This document shows positions 53,048-62,595 of a DNA stretch of 64,000 nt, one piece after another. The translations under genes and the position numbers were made by a program. The first letter of the stretch is position 1. Each line of letters starts with the position of its first letter. This stretch comes from Parabacteroides sp. An277. Lineage in GTDB: Bacteria > Bacteroidota > Bacteroidia > Bacteroidales > Tannerellaceae. The notes beneath the pieces are model-generated. The model was not told the origin of the DNA, did no database searches, and saw only the letters and a list, made by a program, of their open reading frames with translations. Location of the stretch: contig NZ_NFJB01000015.1 in NCBI RefSeq assembly GCF_002159645.1, forward strand, positions 30,317-94,316. Direction: 5' to 3'.

Positions 53048-54868
53048 ATGAGCACCGATACGCTTGAGCACATAAAAAACATCATATCCGTCATACCGGA
53101 AAAGCCCGGCTGCTATGAATATTTTGACGAGAAAGGAACAATCATATACGTAGGGAAGGCAAAAAACCTAAAGCGTCGCGTCTCATCCTATTTCAATAAG
53201 CAGCAGGATAACATCAAGACGCGCGTATTGGTAAAACAAATACGAGACATCAAATACTTCGTAGTAGAAACTGAAGAGGACGCATTCCTACTTGAGAACA
53301 ATCTCATCAAACAATACCGTCCCCGATACAACGTATTATTGAAAGACGATAAAACATACCCTTCGATTGTAGTCAAGAATGAATACTTCCCGCGCGTTTA
53401 TCAGACAAGAAACATTGTGCGGGACGGTTCGAAATATTATGGTCCCTATCCTTCCGTATACACGGCCAAAGTCATGCTTCAGCTCATCAAAGAACTTTAT
53501 CCGATTCGCACGTGCCGGTATCCATTAACCCCCGAATCGATTCGCGAAGGGAAATACAAAGTATGTTTGGAGTATCACATCAAACGGTGCAAAGGTCCCT
53601 GTGAAGGATTGCAATCCCTCGAAGAATACCAACAAAACATTACAGAAATCAAAGAGATTTTACGCGGTAATATCTCGCAAGTTAGCAGACACCTCTTCGA
53701 CGAGATGCAACGCCTCGCAAATGAATTGAAGTTTGAAGAGGCGCAAAAACTCAAAGAAAAATACGAGGCCATCGAAAATTACCGTTCAAAATCGACTGTA
53801 GTTCCTCCCATGCTTCACAATATCGACGTCTTTTCAATTACAGAAAATGATCCGTCGGTATACATCAATTACCTGCATATCGGGAATGGTGCCGTTGTAC
53901 AAGCATATACTTTCGAATATAAAAAACGCCTGGATGAAAGCAAAGAAGAATTGCTTACACTTGGTATCATCGAAATGCGTCAACGTTTCCAAAGTCGAGC
54001 CAAAGAGATTATTGTTCCTTTTCCTATTGACATGTCATTAGAAGGCGTCAACTTTACTATTCCGCAACGGGGCGATAAGAAAAAATTGCTCGACCTTTCC
54101 ATTATGAATGGGAAGCAATACAAAATAGACAAACTGAAACAAGCCGAGAAGTTGAACCCAGAACAACGAAATACGCGCCTCTTAAAAGAGATTCAGGATA
54201 TGTTACATTTGAAAGAACTTCCCGTTCAAATCGAATGTTTCGACAATTCGAATATACAAGGGAGTGATGCCGTAGCCGCTTGCGTGGTATTCAAAATGGG
54301 GAAACCTTCAAAGCAAGATTATCGGAAATACAATATCAAAACGGTGGTAGGGCCGGATGATTATGCCTCGATGAAAGAGGTGGTGCGAAGACGTTATCAA
54401 CGTGCGCTCGACGAACAAACGCCTCTCCCGAACTTAATCATTACCGACGGTGGAAAGGGACAAATGGAGGTGGTTCGCTCCGTAATCGAGGATGAATTAC
54501 ATCTATCGATACCTATCGCAGGATTAGCCAAAGATAGCCATCACCGCACAGCAGAACTGCTCTTTGGATTTCCGCCCGAAGTCATCGGGATGAAATTGGA
54601 TAGTCCGCTTTTCCACCTTTTGACGCGCATTCAAGACGAAGTACATCGTTTTGCTATTACCTTTCATCGAGATAAACGAAGTAAAAAGCAGAACCATTCC
54701 GAGCTGGACGATATCAAAGGTATCGGCGAAAAAAGCAAAACAGCCCTCTTGAAGAAATTCAAAAGCGTAAAGCGCATCAAAGAAGCTTCGCTCGAAGAAT
54801 TAGGCGAAGTCATCGGAAAAGCGAAAGCAAAACAACTGAAAGAGGGCTTAAATATGCCTATAAAATGA
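53048..54868 (+). CDS. uvrC: Excinuclease ABC subunit C
   Basis: UvrC makes the two incisions around DNA lesions in nucleotide excision repair. The 606-residue protein has the N-terminal GIY-YIG nuclease (GCYEYFDEKGTIIYVGKAKN), the Cys-containing CLEYHIKRCKGPC segment, a UVR motif near 210 (RLANELKFEEAQKLKEKYEA), the RNase-H-like second nuclease with the acidic ECFDNSNIQGSDAV block, and C-terminal helix-hairpin-helix motifs (DDIKGIGEKSKTALLKKF). It is 80 bp after mnmG on the same strand. Confidence 0.97.
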   Translation: MSTDTLEHIKNIISVIPEKPGCYEYFDEKGTIIYVGKAKNLKRRVSSYFNKQQDNIKTRVLVKQIRDIKYFVVETEEDAFLLENNLIKQYRPRYNVLLKDDKTYPSIVVKNEYFPRVYQTRNIVRDGSKYYGPYPSVYTAKVMLQLIKELYPIRTCRYPLTPESIREGKYKVCLEYHIKRCKGPCEGLQSLEEYQQNITEIKEILRGNISQVSRHLFDEMQRLANELKFEEAQKLKEKYEAIENYRSKSTVVPPMLHNIDVFSITENDPSVYINYLHIGNGAVVQAYTFEYKKRLDESKEELLTLGIIEMRQRFQSRAKEIIVPFPIDMSLEGVNFTIPQRGDKKKLLDLSIMNGKQYKIDKLKQAEKLNPEQRNTRLLKEIQDMLHLKELPVQIECFDNSNIQGSDAVAACVVFKMGKPSKQDYRKYNIKTVVGPDDYASMKEVVRRRYQRALDEQTPLPNLIITDGGKGQMEVVRSVIEDELHLSIPIAGLAKDSHHRTAELLFGFPPEVIGMKLDSPLFHLLTRIQDEVHRFAITFHRDKRSKKQNHSELDDIKGIGEKSKTALLKKFKSVKRIKEASLEELGEVIGKAKAKQLKEGLNMPIK

Positions 54869-54913
54869 AATGATTATAACTATAAAACGAAACAATTATA
54901 ACTGCATTTTACA

Positions 54914-55366
54914 ATGAGAACAGTGATACAACGCGTACAACATGCTTCCGTCACTATCGACGGGACTTTAAAGTCAAAAATAGGGAAAGGATTACTGGTA
55001 CTGGTCGGGATTGAAGATCGGGACACACCGCATGACGTCGAATGGCTTTGCAAGAAGATCTGCCAAATGCGTATTTTCGACGATGAAAACGGGGTTATGA
55101 ATAAATCGGTAGTCGATGTGGATGGAGAAATTTTGGTGGTAAGCCAATTCACCCTGCAAGCCTCCGTAAAAAAAGGGAACCGCCCTTCTTATATTAAGGC
55201 ATCCCGCCCGGAGTTTGCCATCCCGATGTATGAGTCTTTCTGCGCTGAAATGGGCGTACATTTAGGGAAAGAAGTGCAAACCGGCACATTCGGAGCAGAT
55301 ATGAAAGTGGAATTATTAAATGATGGCCCCGTTACGATTTGGGTCGATACGCACAATTTAGAGTAA
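54914..55366 (+). CDS. dtd: D-aminoacyl-tRNA deacylase
   Basis: Removes D-amino acids (and glycine) wrongly attached to tRNA. The 150-residue protein is complete: MRTVIQRVQHASVTIDG at the N terminus, the substrate-site block VVSQFTLQASVKKGNRPSY, and the GPVTIWVDTHNLE end (the family's cross-subunit Gly-cisPro motif). It is 45 bp after uvrC and 5 bp before the MazG-like gene, so it belongs to the mnmG-uvrC-dtd-mazG-deoC group. Confidence 0.97.
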   Translation: MRTVIQRVQHASVTIDGTLKSKIGKGLLVLVGIEDRDTPHDVEWLCKKICQMRIFDDENGVMNKSVVDVDGEILVVSQFTLQASVKKGNRPSYIKASRPEFAIPMYESFCAEMGVHLGKEVQTGTFGADMKVELLNDGPVTIWVDTHNLE

Positions 55367-55371
55367 ACAAG

Positions 55372-55710
55372 ATGGAAGAACATATCACACTCAAAGAGGC
55401 GCAAGCGAAAGTCGATGCATGGATAAAAACATACGGCGTACGTTACTTCAATGAACTTACCAACATGGCAATTCTCACGGAAGAGGTTGGCGAAGTAGCC
55501 CGTTTGATAGCCCGCATGTATGGTGAACAATCTTTTAAGGAAAGCGACAAACAGAAGGATTTAGCAGATGAAATGGCGGATGTCCTTTGGGTTCTCATCT
55601 GTTTAGCCAATCAAACAGGTGTCGATTTGACCGCAGCATTCCAAAAGAATTTGCAAAAGAAAACCGAACGAGATAAAAATAGACATATAAACAATCTAAA
55701 ATTAGCATAG
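55372..55710 (+). CDS. MazG-like nucleotide pyrophosphohydrolase
   Basis: A 112-residue protein of the MazG/dUTPase-type all-alpha NTP pyrophosphohydrolases, which remove abnormal or surplus nucleoside triphosphates. The metal-binding acidic motif is EEVGEVARLIAR followed by DLADEMADVLWVLICLAN, the family's E-x2-E and E-x2-D pattern. Start at 55372 (MEEHITLKEAQAKVDA), 5 bp after the dtd stop; a longer frame would overlap dtd. Substrate unknown. Confidence 0.9.
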   Translation: MEEHITLKEAQAKVDAWIKTYGVRYFNELTNMAILTEEVGEVARLIARMYGEQSFKESDKQKDLADEMADVLWVLICLANQTGVDLTAAFQKNLQKKTERDKNRHINNLKLA

Positions 55711-55713
55711 CGT

Positions 55714-56673
55714 ATGGAACATTTACACAATTGCCCATGTGGTCATGACCACTCTCAGGATGTACACGAGGGGTGGGAAGAACGTGCCGAAGAATTCTCA
55801 AAAATCAATGCCGACAAGTACCACGAGGCTTTCGGGAAATACGACTTGCCGGGGAACGATGAATCCGTTGCTTCGACAGTTAAGACGTTATTGGAAGAGC
55901 ACACGAAGGAAAACTTCACCCCGGATGTATTGAAAGAAATTCACGGTTTCATCGACCTCACGTCACTCACCAGTTTGGATACGAAAGAGAGTATTTGGCA
56001 GATGACGGAAAGAGTCAACGATTTCGAAGGGACACGTCCTGATGTACCTAATGTCGCTTCGATTTGCGTCTATCCACTCTTTGTGGAAACCGTGAAGCAA
56101 GCATTGACAGCTCAAGATGTAAACATAGCTGCGGTAAGCGGAGGTTTCCCTGCCTCGCAAACCTTCTCGGAAATCAAAATTGCCGAAACGGCTATGTGCG
56201 TCATGCAAGGTGCCAATGAAATCGACATTGTGATGAATTTGGGTTATTTCATGGAAGAAAATTACGAGGATTTATGCGATGAATTGGACGAAATCAAGGA
56301 AAGTTGCCGCGATGCCAAGCTGAAGGTCATCCTCGAAACAGGTGCCTTAGCGACAGTAGAAAATATCCACAAGGCTTCCATCTTGGCGCTCTATTCGAAT
56401 GCCGATTTCATCAAGACATCGACAAGCAAAGGATATCCGGGAGCTACGCCCGAAGCTGTTTATGTGATGTGTCGTGTCATTAAGAAATACCACGAATTAA
56501 CCGGGAAAAAACGCGGAATCAAAGTATCCGGAGGTATTCGCACAGCAGAAGAGGCAGTCAAGTACTATACGATTGTAAAAGAGGTGCTGGGCAAAGAATG
56601 GCTCACGAAAGAGTTGTTCCGTATCGGAGCCAGCAGTTTGGTAGGCGATATTGAGCATCGCTTAGGCAAATAA
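55714..56673 (+). CDS. deoC: Deoxyribose-phosphate aldolase
   Basis: Splits 2-deoxyribose 5-phosphate to acetaldehyde and glyceraldehyde 3-phosphate in deoxynucleoside catabolism. The 319-residue protein has the TIM-barrel core from about residue 70, with the Schiff-base lysine in FIKTSTSKGYPGATP, a VKVILETGAL strand and VSGGIRTAEEAVKYY. It is longer than the usual 220-260 residues: the first 30 residues contain a Cys/His cluster (HNCPCGHDH) that could bind a metal, an unusual addition. It starts 3 bp after the MazG-like gene. Confidence 0.95.
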   Translation: MEHLHNCPCGHDHSQDVHEGWEERAEEFSKINADKYHEAFGKYDLPGNDESVASTVKTLLEEHTKENFTPDVLKEIHGFIDLTSLTSLDTKESIWQMTERVNDFEGTRPDVPNVASICVYPLFVETVKQALTAQDVNIAAVSGGFPASQTFSEIKIAETAMCVMQGANEIDIVMNLGYFMEENYEDLCDELDEIKESCRDAKLKVILETGALATVENIHKASILALYSNADFIKTSTSKGYPGATPEAVYVMCRVIKKYHELTGKKRGIKVSGGIRTAEEAVKYYTIVKEVLGKEWLTKELFRIGASSLVGDIEHRLGK

Positions 56674-56679
56674 AACAGT

Positions 56680-56736
56680 CACTCCGTCTAAAGACCGTTA
56701 GACGGAGTGTCTACTGATCGTTAGACAGACAGTCTA
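56680..56736. terminator. Terminator hairpin with repeated GTTAGAC motifs
   Basis: ACTCCGTCTAA (56681-56691) and TTAGACGGAGT (56698-56708) form a perfect 11 bp stem between the convergent deoC and polyprenyl synthase genes. GTTAGAC repeats 23 bp further on, giving a second weaker hairpin (AGACAGACAGTCT region). Confidence 0.7.
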
Positions 56737-57705
56737 CGATTTGCGGGTAATAATATATTCCGCTAATATCTTCAACGATTGCTTGGCTGGGGAATCAGGC
56801 AACTGCGCTAACAATTCAATCGCTTTTTGTTGGAATTCCACCATCTTCTTCTCGGCATATTCGATGCCGCCTTGCGCTTTGGCAAAGGCGATGAGTTGCT
56901 CTACATGCTTGTCCGTAAAATCTTTGGAGAGAATCATCCGCCGAAATGTTTCGACCTCCCTCCCACCCTGCCTTAAGGCATAGAGTAACGGAAGCGTCAC
57001 TTTTCCTTCGCGGATATCGTTACCGGTCGGCTTCCCGATGTTGGATTCTTTGAAATAATCAAAAATATCATCTTTGATTTGGAAAGCATAGCCTAATTGA
57101 ATCCCAAACTCACGCATCAACGACACTTGCTCGTCGTTGGCACCAGCCGAAATCGCACCGATAGAAGCACAAGCAGCCAATAACGTAGCTGTTTTTTTAT
57201 AAATGACTTGCAAATAACATGGTTCGTCAAGAATACTCTCGTCAGCTGTTTCCATCTGCTTGATTTCTCCTTCCGAAAGGTCGCGCCCCAAATCCGATAC
57301 AATACCGATAATACGCAGATTACCCGTCTGTATGGAACGGATGAGTGCCGTTGAAAGAATATAATCGCCCACCAAAACAGCTACTCGGTTATCAAATAAG
57401 GCATTTAAAGAAGGAACACCGCGCCGTTGTTTCGTCTCATCGATGACATCATCATGAATTAACGTTGCCGTATGCAACAACTCCAGAAAGACTGCCGCGT
57501 TGATCGAACTTTCCGTCACCTCCCCACACGCCTTTGCCGACAAGAGTACAAGCAAAGGACGGATATGCTTCCCAGTAGCACTTAATATCTGGTCTATAGC
57601 CGTTTGCAAAAGACGCGTTTCACTCCTAAGCGAAACTTCAAACTCCGTATTGAAACGTACAAATGCGGTGGCTACCGGTTCTTCTATTTTACTTCTATCA
57701 ATCAT
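56734..57705 (-). CDS. Polyprenyl diphosphate synthase (octaprenyl type)
   Basis: A trans-prenyltransferase that extends farnesyl diphosphate with isopentenyl units, most likely to the side chain of menaquinone. The 323-residue protein has both aspartate motifs: HDDVIDETKQRRG (first, DDxxD type) and FQIKDDIFDY (second). Start at 57705 (MIDRSKIEEPVATAFVR), because the TACTTTTG element lies at 57724-57731 and the longer frame from 57735 would begin before it. Chain length cannot be read safely from sequence; IspB-like octaprenyl synthase is the nearest known type. Confidence 0.93.
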   Translation of the reverse strand: MIDRSKIEEPVATAFVRFNTEFEVSLRSETRLLQTAIDQILSATGKHIRPLLVLLSAKACGEVTESSINAAVFLELLHTATLIHDDVIDETKQRRGVPSLNALFDNRVAVLVGDYILSTALIRSIQTGNLRIIGIVSDLGRDLSEGEIKQMETADESILDEPCYLQVIYKKTATLLAACASIGAISAGANDEQVSLMREFGIQLGYAFQIKDDIFDYFKESNIGKPTGNDIREGKVTLPLLYALRQGGREVETFRRMILSKDFTDKHVEQLIAFAKAQGGIEYAEKKMVEFQQKAIELLAQLPDSPAKQSLKILAEYIITRKS

Positions 57706-57723
57706 AATCCTCGAAATGCTTTG

Positions 57724-57731
57724 CAAAAGTA
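57724..57731 (-). promoter_or_regulatory. Promoter -7 element for the polyprenyl synthase
   Basis: TACTTTTG on the minus strand, 19 bp before the ATG at 57705; decides the start. Confidence 0.55.
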
Positions 57732-57804
57732 ACAAAAAGTATTGAGTGTGCGAGTTTTTTCGTACATTTACAAAAAATTGTACATCAAAAACGTGTTAAA
57801 AGCA

Positions 57805-60552
57805 ATGAAACTATTCCTTATCGATGCGTATGCGCTGATTTATCGTGCCTATTACGCTTTCTTAAAGAACCCGCGTATCAACTCAAAAGGAGTGAATACG
57901 TCGGCTATTTTTGGTTTTGTCAATTCGCTGGAGGATGTGTTGAAACGAGAACAACCAACGCATGTCGCCGTCGCTTTCGACCCGCACGGCCCTACATTTC
58001 GCCACGAAGCCTTCGAACAATACAAGGCCCAACGGGAAGAAACGCCTGAAGTGATTCGACAATCGGTACCAATCATCAAAGACATCATTCATGCATATCG
58101 TATACCGATACTTGAAGTTCCCTACTATGAAGCGGATGATGTTATCGGTACGATTGCCCAACAAGCCGCTACACAAGGATTCGATGTCTACATGATGACT
58201 CCGGATAAAGACTACGGTCAGTTGGTCGGTGAACATATATATATGTATAGACCCAAATTCGGTGGAGACTACGAAGTGTTGGGAGTGCCAGAGGTCTTAG
58301 AGAAGTATAACCTTACATCGCCCCATCAAGTCATCGATTTGCTCGGCTTGATGGGAGATGCAGCAGATAATATCCCCGGGTGTCCTGGTGTCGGCGAAAA
58401 GACAGCACAAAAATTGTTGGCTCAATTCGGAAACATTGAAAATCTCTTGGCTCATACAGACCAACTCAAAGGAGCACAAAAGAAAAAAGTGGAAGAAAAT
58501 GCCGAACAGATTCGTTTCTCCAAATTTTTGGCAACAATTAAAACGGATGTTCCCATTTCCTTCGACGCTACCCAATGTCTTCGCGAGAAACCGAACGAAG
58601 AACGGCTTATCGATATTTACACGAATTTGGAATTCCGTACATTCGTAAACAAACTCCGAAACGAAACGACGAATGTAAACCCGCTTCAATTTGATTTATT
58701 TGCGACCGATACTCCGGACGATTCCAAAAATTCGACCCTCACGGACTTAACGAACACGCCTCACTCCTACTATCTGGCTGACAACGAGGAAAAACAAACT
58801 CAATTAGCCCGTCTTTTAGAATGTCAGGAATTTTTCGCATTTGACACAGAAACAGAAGGACTCGATCCGCTCACTGCACACTTGGTCGGCATGTCGTTCT
58901 CTATGCGCGAAAATGAAGCATGGTATGTACCAATCCCAACTAATCAAGAGCAAGCTCGCCAAACAATCCTTCGTTTCGCAAAAGTACTCCAGCATCCAGC
59001 GATTCAAAAAATCGGACAAAATATCAAGTTCGATATTTTGGCGGTGCGGAAATATGGCATCAAAGTAGCAGGGAAATTGTTCGACACGATGCTAGCTCAT
59101 TATCTCCTCAATCCGGAACTTCGGCATGGAATGGATTACTTAGCCGAGACCTACCTCCATTACCGCCCCATCCCAATTGAGGATTTAATCGGTCCAAAGG
59201 GAAAGAAACAGGGTTCGATGCGTGACGTCCCATTGGAACAAATCAAAGAGTATGCTGCCGAAGATGCCGACGTGACACTCAAACTTCGTAACTATTTCGC
59301 CCCCCATCTAAAATCAGAAGGTCTCGAAACGCTTTTCGAGGAAATCGAGATGCCGCTTATCTACGTCTTAGTTGAAATGGAAGTCAGCGGCGTGAAACTT
59401 GATACGAATGCACTCAGGCAATCATCCAACGTCCTCACTAAGCAACTCTCTGCTCTCGAACAAGAAATCCATCAATTAGCGGGAGAAGAATTTAACATTA
59501 ACTCAAGTCGACAAGTAGGAGAAATTCTTTTCGGAAAATTGAAATTGGACGAAAAGGCAAAGAAGACCAAGACGGGATTTTACAGCACCAGCGAGGAAAT
59601 ATTGGAAAAGTTGCGGACCAAGCATCCCATCGTCGAGAAACTGCTCGACTATCGCGGACTGAAGAAACTCCTCAGCACGTACATTGATGCACTTCCTACA
59701 TTGATTCATCCGGAAACGGGGAAAATACATACCTCGTTCAATCAAGCAGTCACTGCAACCGGCCGTCTTAGTTCTACCAATCCAAATTTGCAAAATATCC
59801 CTGTTCGCGACGAACTCGGACGTGAAATCCGCAAAGCATTCATTGCCGACTCGGATGAGTGCCTCTTCTTCTCGGCTGATTATTCGCAAATCGAACTCCG
59901 CATCATGGCACACCTCAGCGAAGACCCGCACATGATACAAGCCTTTTGCGAAGGTGCAGATATCCATGCTGCCACCGCTTCAAAAATCTATAATGTTCCG
60001 CTCAGCGAAGTCACATCCGACATGCGCCGCAAAGCTAAAACGGCCAATTTCGGTATCATTTATGGTATCTCCGTGTTCGGTTTAGCTGAACGTTTGAATA
60101 TTCCTCGTGCCGAAGCAAAGGAGCTTATCGAAGGCTATTTTCAGACTTACCCGAAGATTCGCGAATATATGGATGAAAGCATCCGAGCGGCCAAAGAAAA
60201 AGGGTATGTTGAAACCCTATTCAAACGTAAACGGTTTCTCCCGGATATTAATTCACATAACGCCGTGGTTCGTGGTTATGCCGAACGCAATGCCATTAAT
60301 GCACCAATTCAAGGGAGCGCAGCCGACATCATTAAGCTCGCTATGATTCATATCCACCAACGTTTTGAGGCCGAAGGACTAAAAAGTCGTATGATTCTGC
60401 AAGTTCACGACGAACTCAATTTCAATGTCTACCAGGAGGAATTTGACCGTGTGAAAGCAATTGTTCTCGACTGTATGGAGCATGTCGTCAAACTACGCGT
60501 CCCCTTGATAGCCGATTGTGGCAAAGGGTTGAATTGGTTTGAAGCACACTAA
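57805..60552 (+). CDS. polA: DNA polymerase I
   Basis: DNA polymerase I fills gaps and removes RNA primers. Start at 57805 (MKLFLIDAYALIYRAYYAF) gives 915 residues; the upstream extension from 57742 has no family sequence. The 5'-3' exonuclease domain occupies about 1-290 (YYEADDVIGTIA, LLGLMGDAADNIPGCPGVGEKTA). The 3'-5' proofreading domain keeps its acidic residues (FAFDTETEGLDP, about 347; AEDADVTLK). The polymerase domain has motif A DYSQIELR (about 692), motif B RRKAKTANFGIIYG and motif C QVHDELNF. All three activities should be present. A clear hairpin terminator follows. Confidence 0.97.
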   Translation: MKLFLIDAYALIYRAYYAFLKNPRINSKGVNTSAIFGFVNSLEDVLKREQPTHVAVAFDPHGPTFRHEAFEQYKAQREETPEVIRQSVPIIKDIIHAYRIPILEVPYYEADDVIGTIAQQAATQGFDVYMMTPDKDYGQLVGEHIYMYRPKFGGDYEVLGVPEVLEKYNLTSPHQVIDLLGLMGDAADNIPGCPGVGEKTAQKLLAQFGNIENLLAHTDQLKGAQKKKVEENAEQIRFSKFLATIKTDVPISFDATQCLREKPNEERLIDIYTNLEFRTFVNKLRNETTNVNPLQFDLFATDTPDDSKNSTLTDLTNTPHSYYLADNEEKQTQLARLLECQEFFAFDTETEGLDPLTAHLVGMSFSMRENEAWYVPIPTNQEQARQTILRFAKVLQHPAIQKIGQNIKFDILAVRKYGIKVAGKLFDTMLAHYLLNPELRHGMDYLAETYLHYRPIPIEDLIGPKGKKQGSMRDVPLEQIKEYAAEDADVTLKLRNYFAPHLKSEGLETLFEEIEMPLIYVLVEMEVSGVKLDTNALRQSSNVLTKQLSALEQEIHQLAGEEFNINSSRQVGEILFGKLKLDEKAKKTKTGFYSTSEEILEKLRTKHPIVEKLLDYRGLKKLLSTYIDALPTLIHPETGKIHTSFNQAVTATGRLSSTNPNLQNIPVRDELGREIRKAFIADSDECLFFSADYSQIELRIMAHLSEDPHMIQAFCEGADIHAATASKIYNVPLSEVTSDMRRKAKTANFGIIYGISVFGLAERLNIPRAEAKELIEGYFQTYPKIREYMDESIRAAKEKGYVETLFKRKRFLPDINSHNAVVRGYAERNAINAPIQGSAADIIKLAMIHIHQRFEAEGLKSRMILQVHDELNFNVYQEEFDRVKAIVLDCMEHVVKLRVPLIADCGKGLNWFEAH

Positions 60553-60567
60553 GAAATTAATAAATAA

Positions 60568-60602
60568 CAATTAAAGGCAGACTGCATGGCTGCCTTTAAT
60601 TG
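60568..60602 (+). terminator. Terminator after polA
   Basis: CAATTAAAGGCAG and CTGCCTTTAATTG form a perfect 13 bp stem with a 9 nt loop, 15 bp after the polA stop. The T tail is weak. Confidence 0.75.
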
Positions 60603-60822
60603 TTCATTTACTTTGTGTTTTTAATCCCCCTCCTACCCTTCTATTAGGAGAAATATCTCGACCTATTCTTCCCTTTCAGCGACACATTTAGTACTCATCT
60701 CGGCATCCATTAGATTTCCTCAATATGACGAAAACATTTCCTCCATATTAAGGAAAGTTAGTGGATAGGCTGCCAAGCACTAAGAGGTGTCGAGATGGAA
60801 GGTAATATCAGGAACAGCCCTT
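60603..60822. other. Intergenic sequence without recognised gene
   Basis: About 220 bp between the polA terminator and the end of the convergent phosphoesterase gene. It contains a short CTCCTA-TAGGAG inverted repeat and scattered inverted GGAAA/TTTCC elements. No coding frame, promoter or tandem period was recognised. Confidence 0.5.
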
Positions 60823-61896
60823 TTATTCGATCCTTATCAGAAACTGATCATACGAAGCTGTACGCCAAGCTTTGTCTTTTGTCAGAGGAGATAACGCAAA
60901 GAGCGGAGAAAAAGTACGGACAGATATGGTCTTCCCATCCGGTTTGAATTCCAGGATACGTAACCAGCAATCGCCTCCATTGCCAAACCATTGCCCGTCG
61001 GCAGTCTGCGCATTAAACATCATTTGCGCTACCGTTTTTCCATATTGGTTTTTATCCGTCCGAAAGCTGACTTGCTGGTCATAATCTACAATCTCACATT
61101 CATGCCCGCACACCACCAAACAAATATTCTTCGAAGGGTAAACCAATTTTTGCCAAATAGCTTCCGCATAATTAGCTGGTTGCATTTGATAGTTTTCTTT
61201 TGCATAACGGTTTCCTTCTTTGTTTAAGAATGAGTGCGTCAAAAGGATCACTTTATGTTTCTCATAAGCTGGGTTATTTACCAAAGACTTGGCCCATTCA
61301 ATGGCCTCATCTCTGGGAGCAAACTCTAACGAAATGACCAAAATCTTCCCCCACGTATCGGTTGAAAATTCATACGCTGCATTTTCAAGTGTAGGTATTC
61401 CATCATAATTATTCCCAGCTTCCAGCAAAACCTGTTTCCAGCAGGCGTTTCTTTCTACCGGGAAATAACGATGGAAATTGGAACGGCGTATCTCCGAAGA
61501 TTTATAGCCATAATCATGATTCCCCGTACAGAGGACATACGGTACTTTCCCATCCAATCGTTCAAAAGCTGTAGACACTGCTTTCCATTGTTCTTCGCTT
61601 GTTTGATCTCCGTTTATTCCGTCGGCTTTCCGAATCTCATTTTGTTCTACCAAATCGCCCGTACAGAGAACTGTTTTAATGTGCAATGAATCGATACTAT
61701 TGGCAATCCAAGCCGTCTGCAATTCAAACAGAGGCTGATTGGCTGCAAATTTGATATAACTCTGAGGGTCTGGCACTACAATCATCGAAAACGATTGCGG
61801 TTCTTCCAAATGAACCCGTACCGGATAGATTTGGGCGACGGCTACCAAGGATTGGAAGCTCAACAAACAACTGAATAACAAAGTTTTTACATTCAT
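60823..61896 (-). CDS. Secreted calcineurin-like metallophosphoesterase
   Basis: A 357-residue exported phosphoesterase. Start at 61896 (MNVKTLLFSCLLSFQSLVAVAQ), a Sec signal peptide; the longer frame from 61923 begins at the promoter. Metal-site motifs are VVPDPQSY (D-x-Q variant of D-x-H), CTGDLVE, CTGNHDYGY, LLTHSFL and VCGHECE (in place of GHxH). Proteins like this in Bacteroidales are usually annotated as serine/threonine-type phosphatases, but the substrate is not known. Promoter at 61921-61928. Confidence 0.9.
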   Translation of the reverse strand: MNVKTLLFSCLLSFQSLVAVAQIYPVRVHLEEPQSFSMIVVPDPQSYIKFAANQPLFELQTAWIANSIDSLHIKTVLCTGDLVEQNEIRKADGINGDQTSEEQWKAVSTAFERLDGKVPYVLCTGNHDYGYKSSEIRRSNFHRYFPVERNACWKQVLLEAGNNYDGIPTLENAAYEFSTDTWGKILVISLEFAPRDEAIEWAKSLVNNPAYEKHKVILLTHSFLNKEGNRYAKENYQMQPANYAEAIWQKLVYPSKNICLVVCGHECEIVDYDQQVSFRTDKNQYGKTVAQMMFNAQTADGQWFGNGGDCWLRILEFKPDGKTISVRTFSPLFALSPLTKDKAWRTASYDQFLIRIE

Positions 61897-61920
61897 ATCT
61901 TTAGAATTAAAATTGATCCA

Positions 61921-61928
61921 CAAATATA
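61921..61928 (-). promoter_or_regulatory. Promoter -7 element for the secreted phosphoesterase
   Basis: TATATTTG on the minus strand, 25 bp before the ATG at 61896. Confidence 0.5.
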
Positions 61929-61958
61929 AGGAAATATCTTTTAGAAACCCATTATTTC

Positions 61959-62583
61959 TCAGGACACTTGTTGCGCTTTCGTTTCTTCTTTACCCACTAT
62001 GCCCATATCGTATTTCTCTTGGTCGGTGGCAATGAAGGTTTCAGACAATTTATTTATAGTTATGCCTGCAATCTTTTGTAGGTATAAATCCCTTACTTTT
62101 AGGTTATGAATGGGATTGCCGATAACTACCACTTTGTTGTCTTTATCCAGCAGGAATGTTTGGAACATCATGTCGCTGGGGAAATGATTTAATTTGTTGA
62201 AGCGGTCTTCCGTGTCTATACAGACGGGAAGGGAGAAGTTATCGATTTTCAAAATGCGTCGTAAATCCGGATTGTCTTTCGGCTGAAAGAAAAAGAGGAT
62301 GGAACATCTTTATTGCAAACTGAATCCACTTGGGCAATAAACTCTTTTCATCGATGCAGTTGCAGTTTACAACTTACACATCCGATGGAGTCTGCATACA
62401 CGACTACTTTGTGTCCAGATGCCGGAATCTAATAATCAACAGTATCTTTCACGTACTGGGTAAAGATAACTTTATTTCCTTCCCTTGCCATTCTTGGACT
62501 AAAAGTCCTACCTGTTTTTCTGTTCTGTTAAGACAGGAAAAAGAAAAACGAGATAAGACTATCAGCAAACAATATGTTTTCAT
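61959..62583 (-). pseudogene. Decayed redoxin-like (thioredoxin-fold) lipoprotein gene
   Basis: Reading from the ATG at 62583 gives MKTYCLLIVLSRFSFSC, a lipoprotein-type signal, then EWQGKEIKLSLPST, where the frame shifts. The next frame continues VKDTVDY-stop-IPASGHKVVVYADSIGCVSCK (a CxxC redox motif), then a stop where a Trp is expected (LHR-stop-KEF), then a second shift to LFFFQPKDNPDLRRILKID. The last 97 codons (MKIDNFSLPVCIDTEDRF onward) are open. At least four separate lesions make it a pseudogene. Such redoxin-like lipoproteins commonly accompany NVEALA peptide and propeller genes, as here. Confidence 0.85.
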
Positions 62584-62595
62584 GCAGGTTACAAA

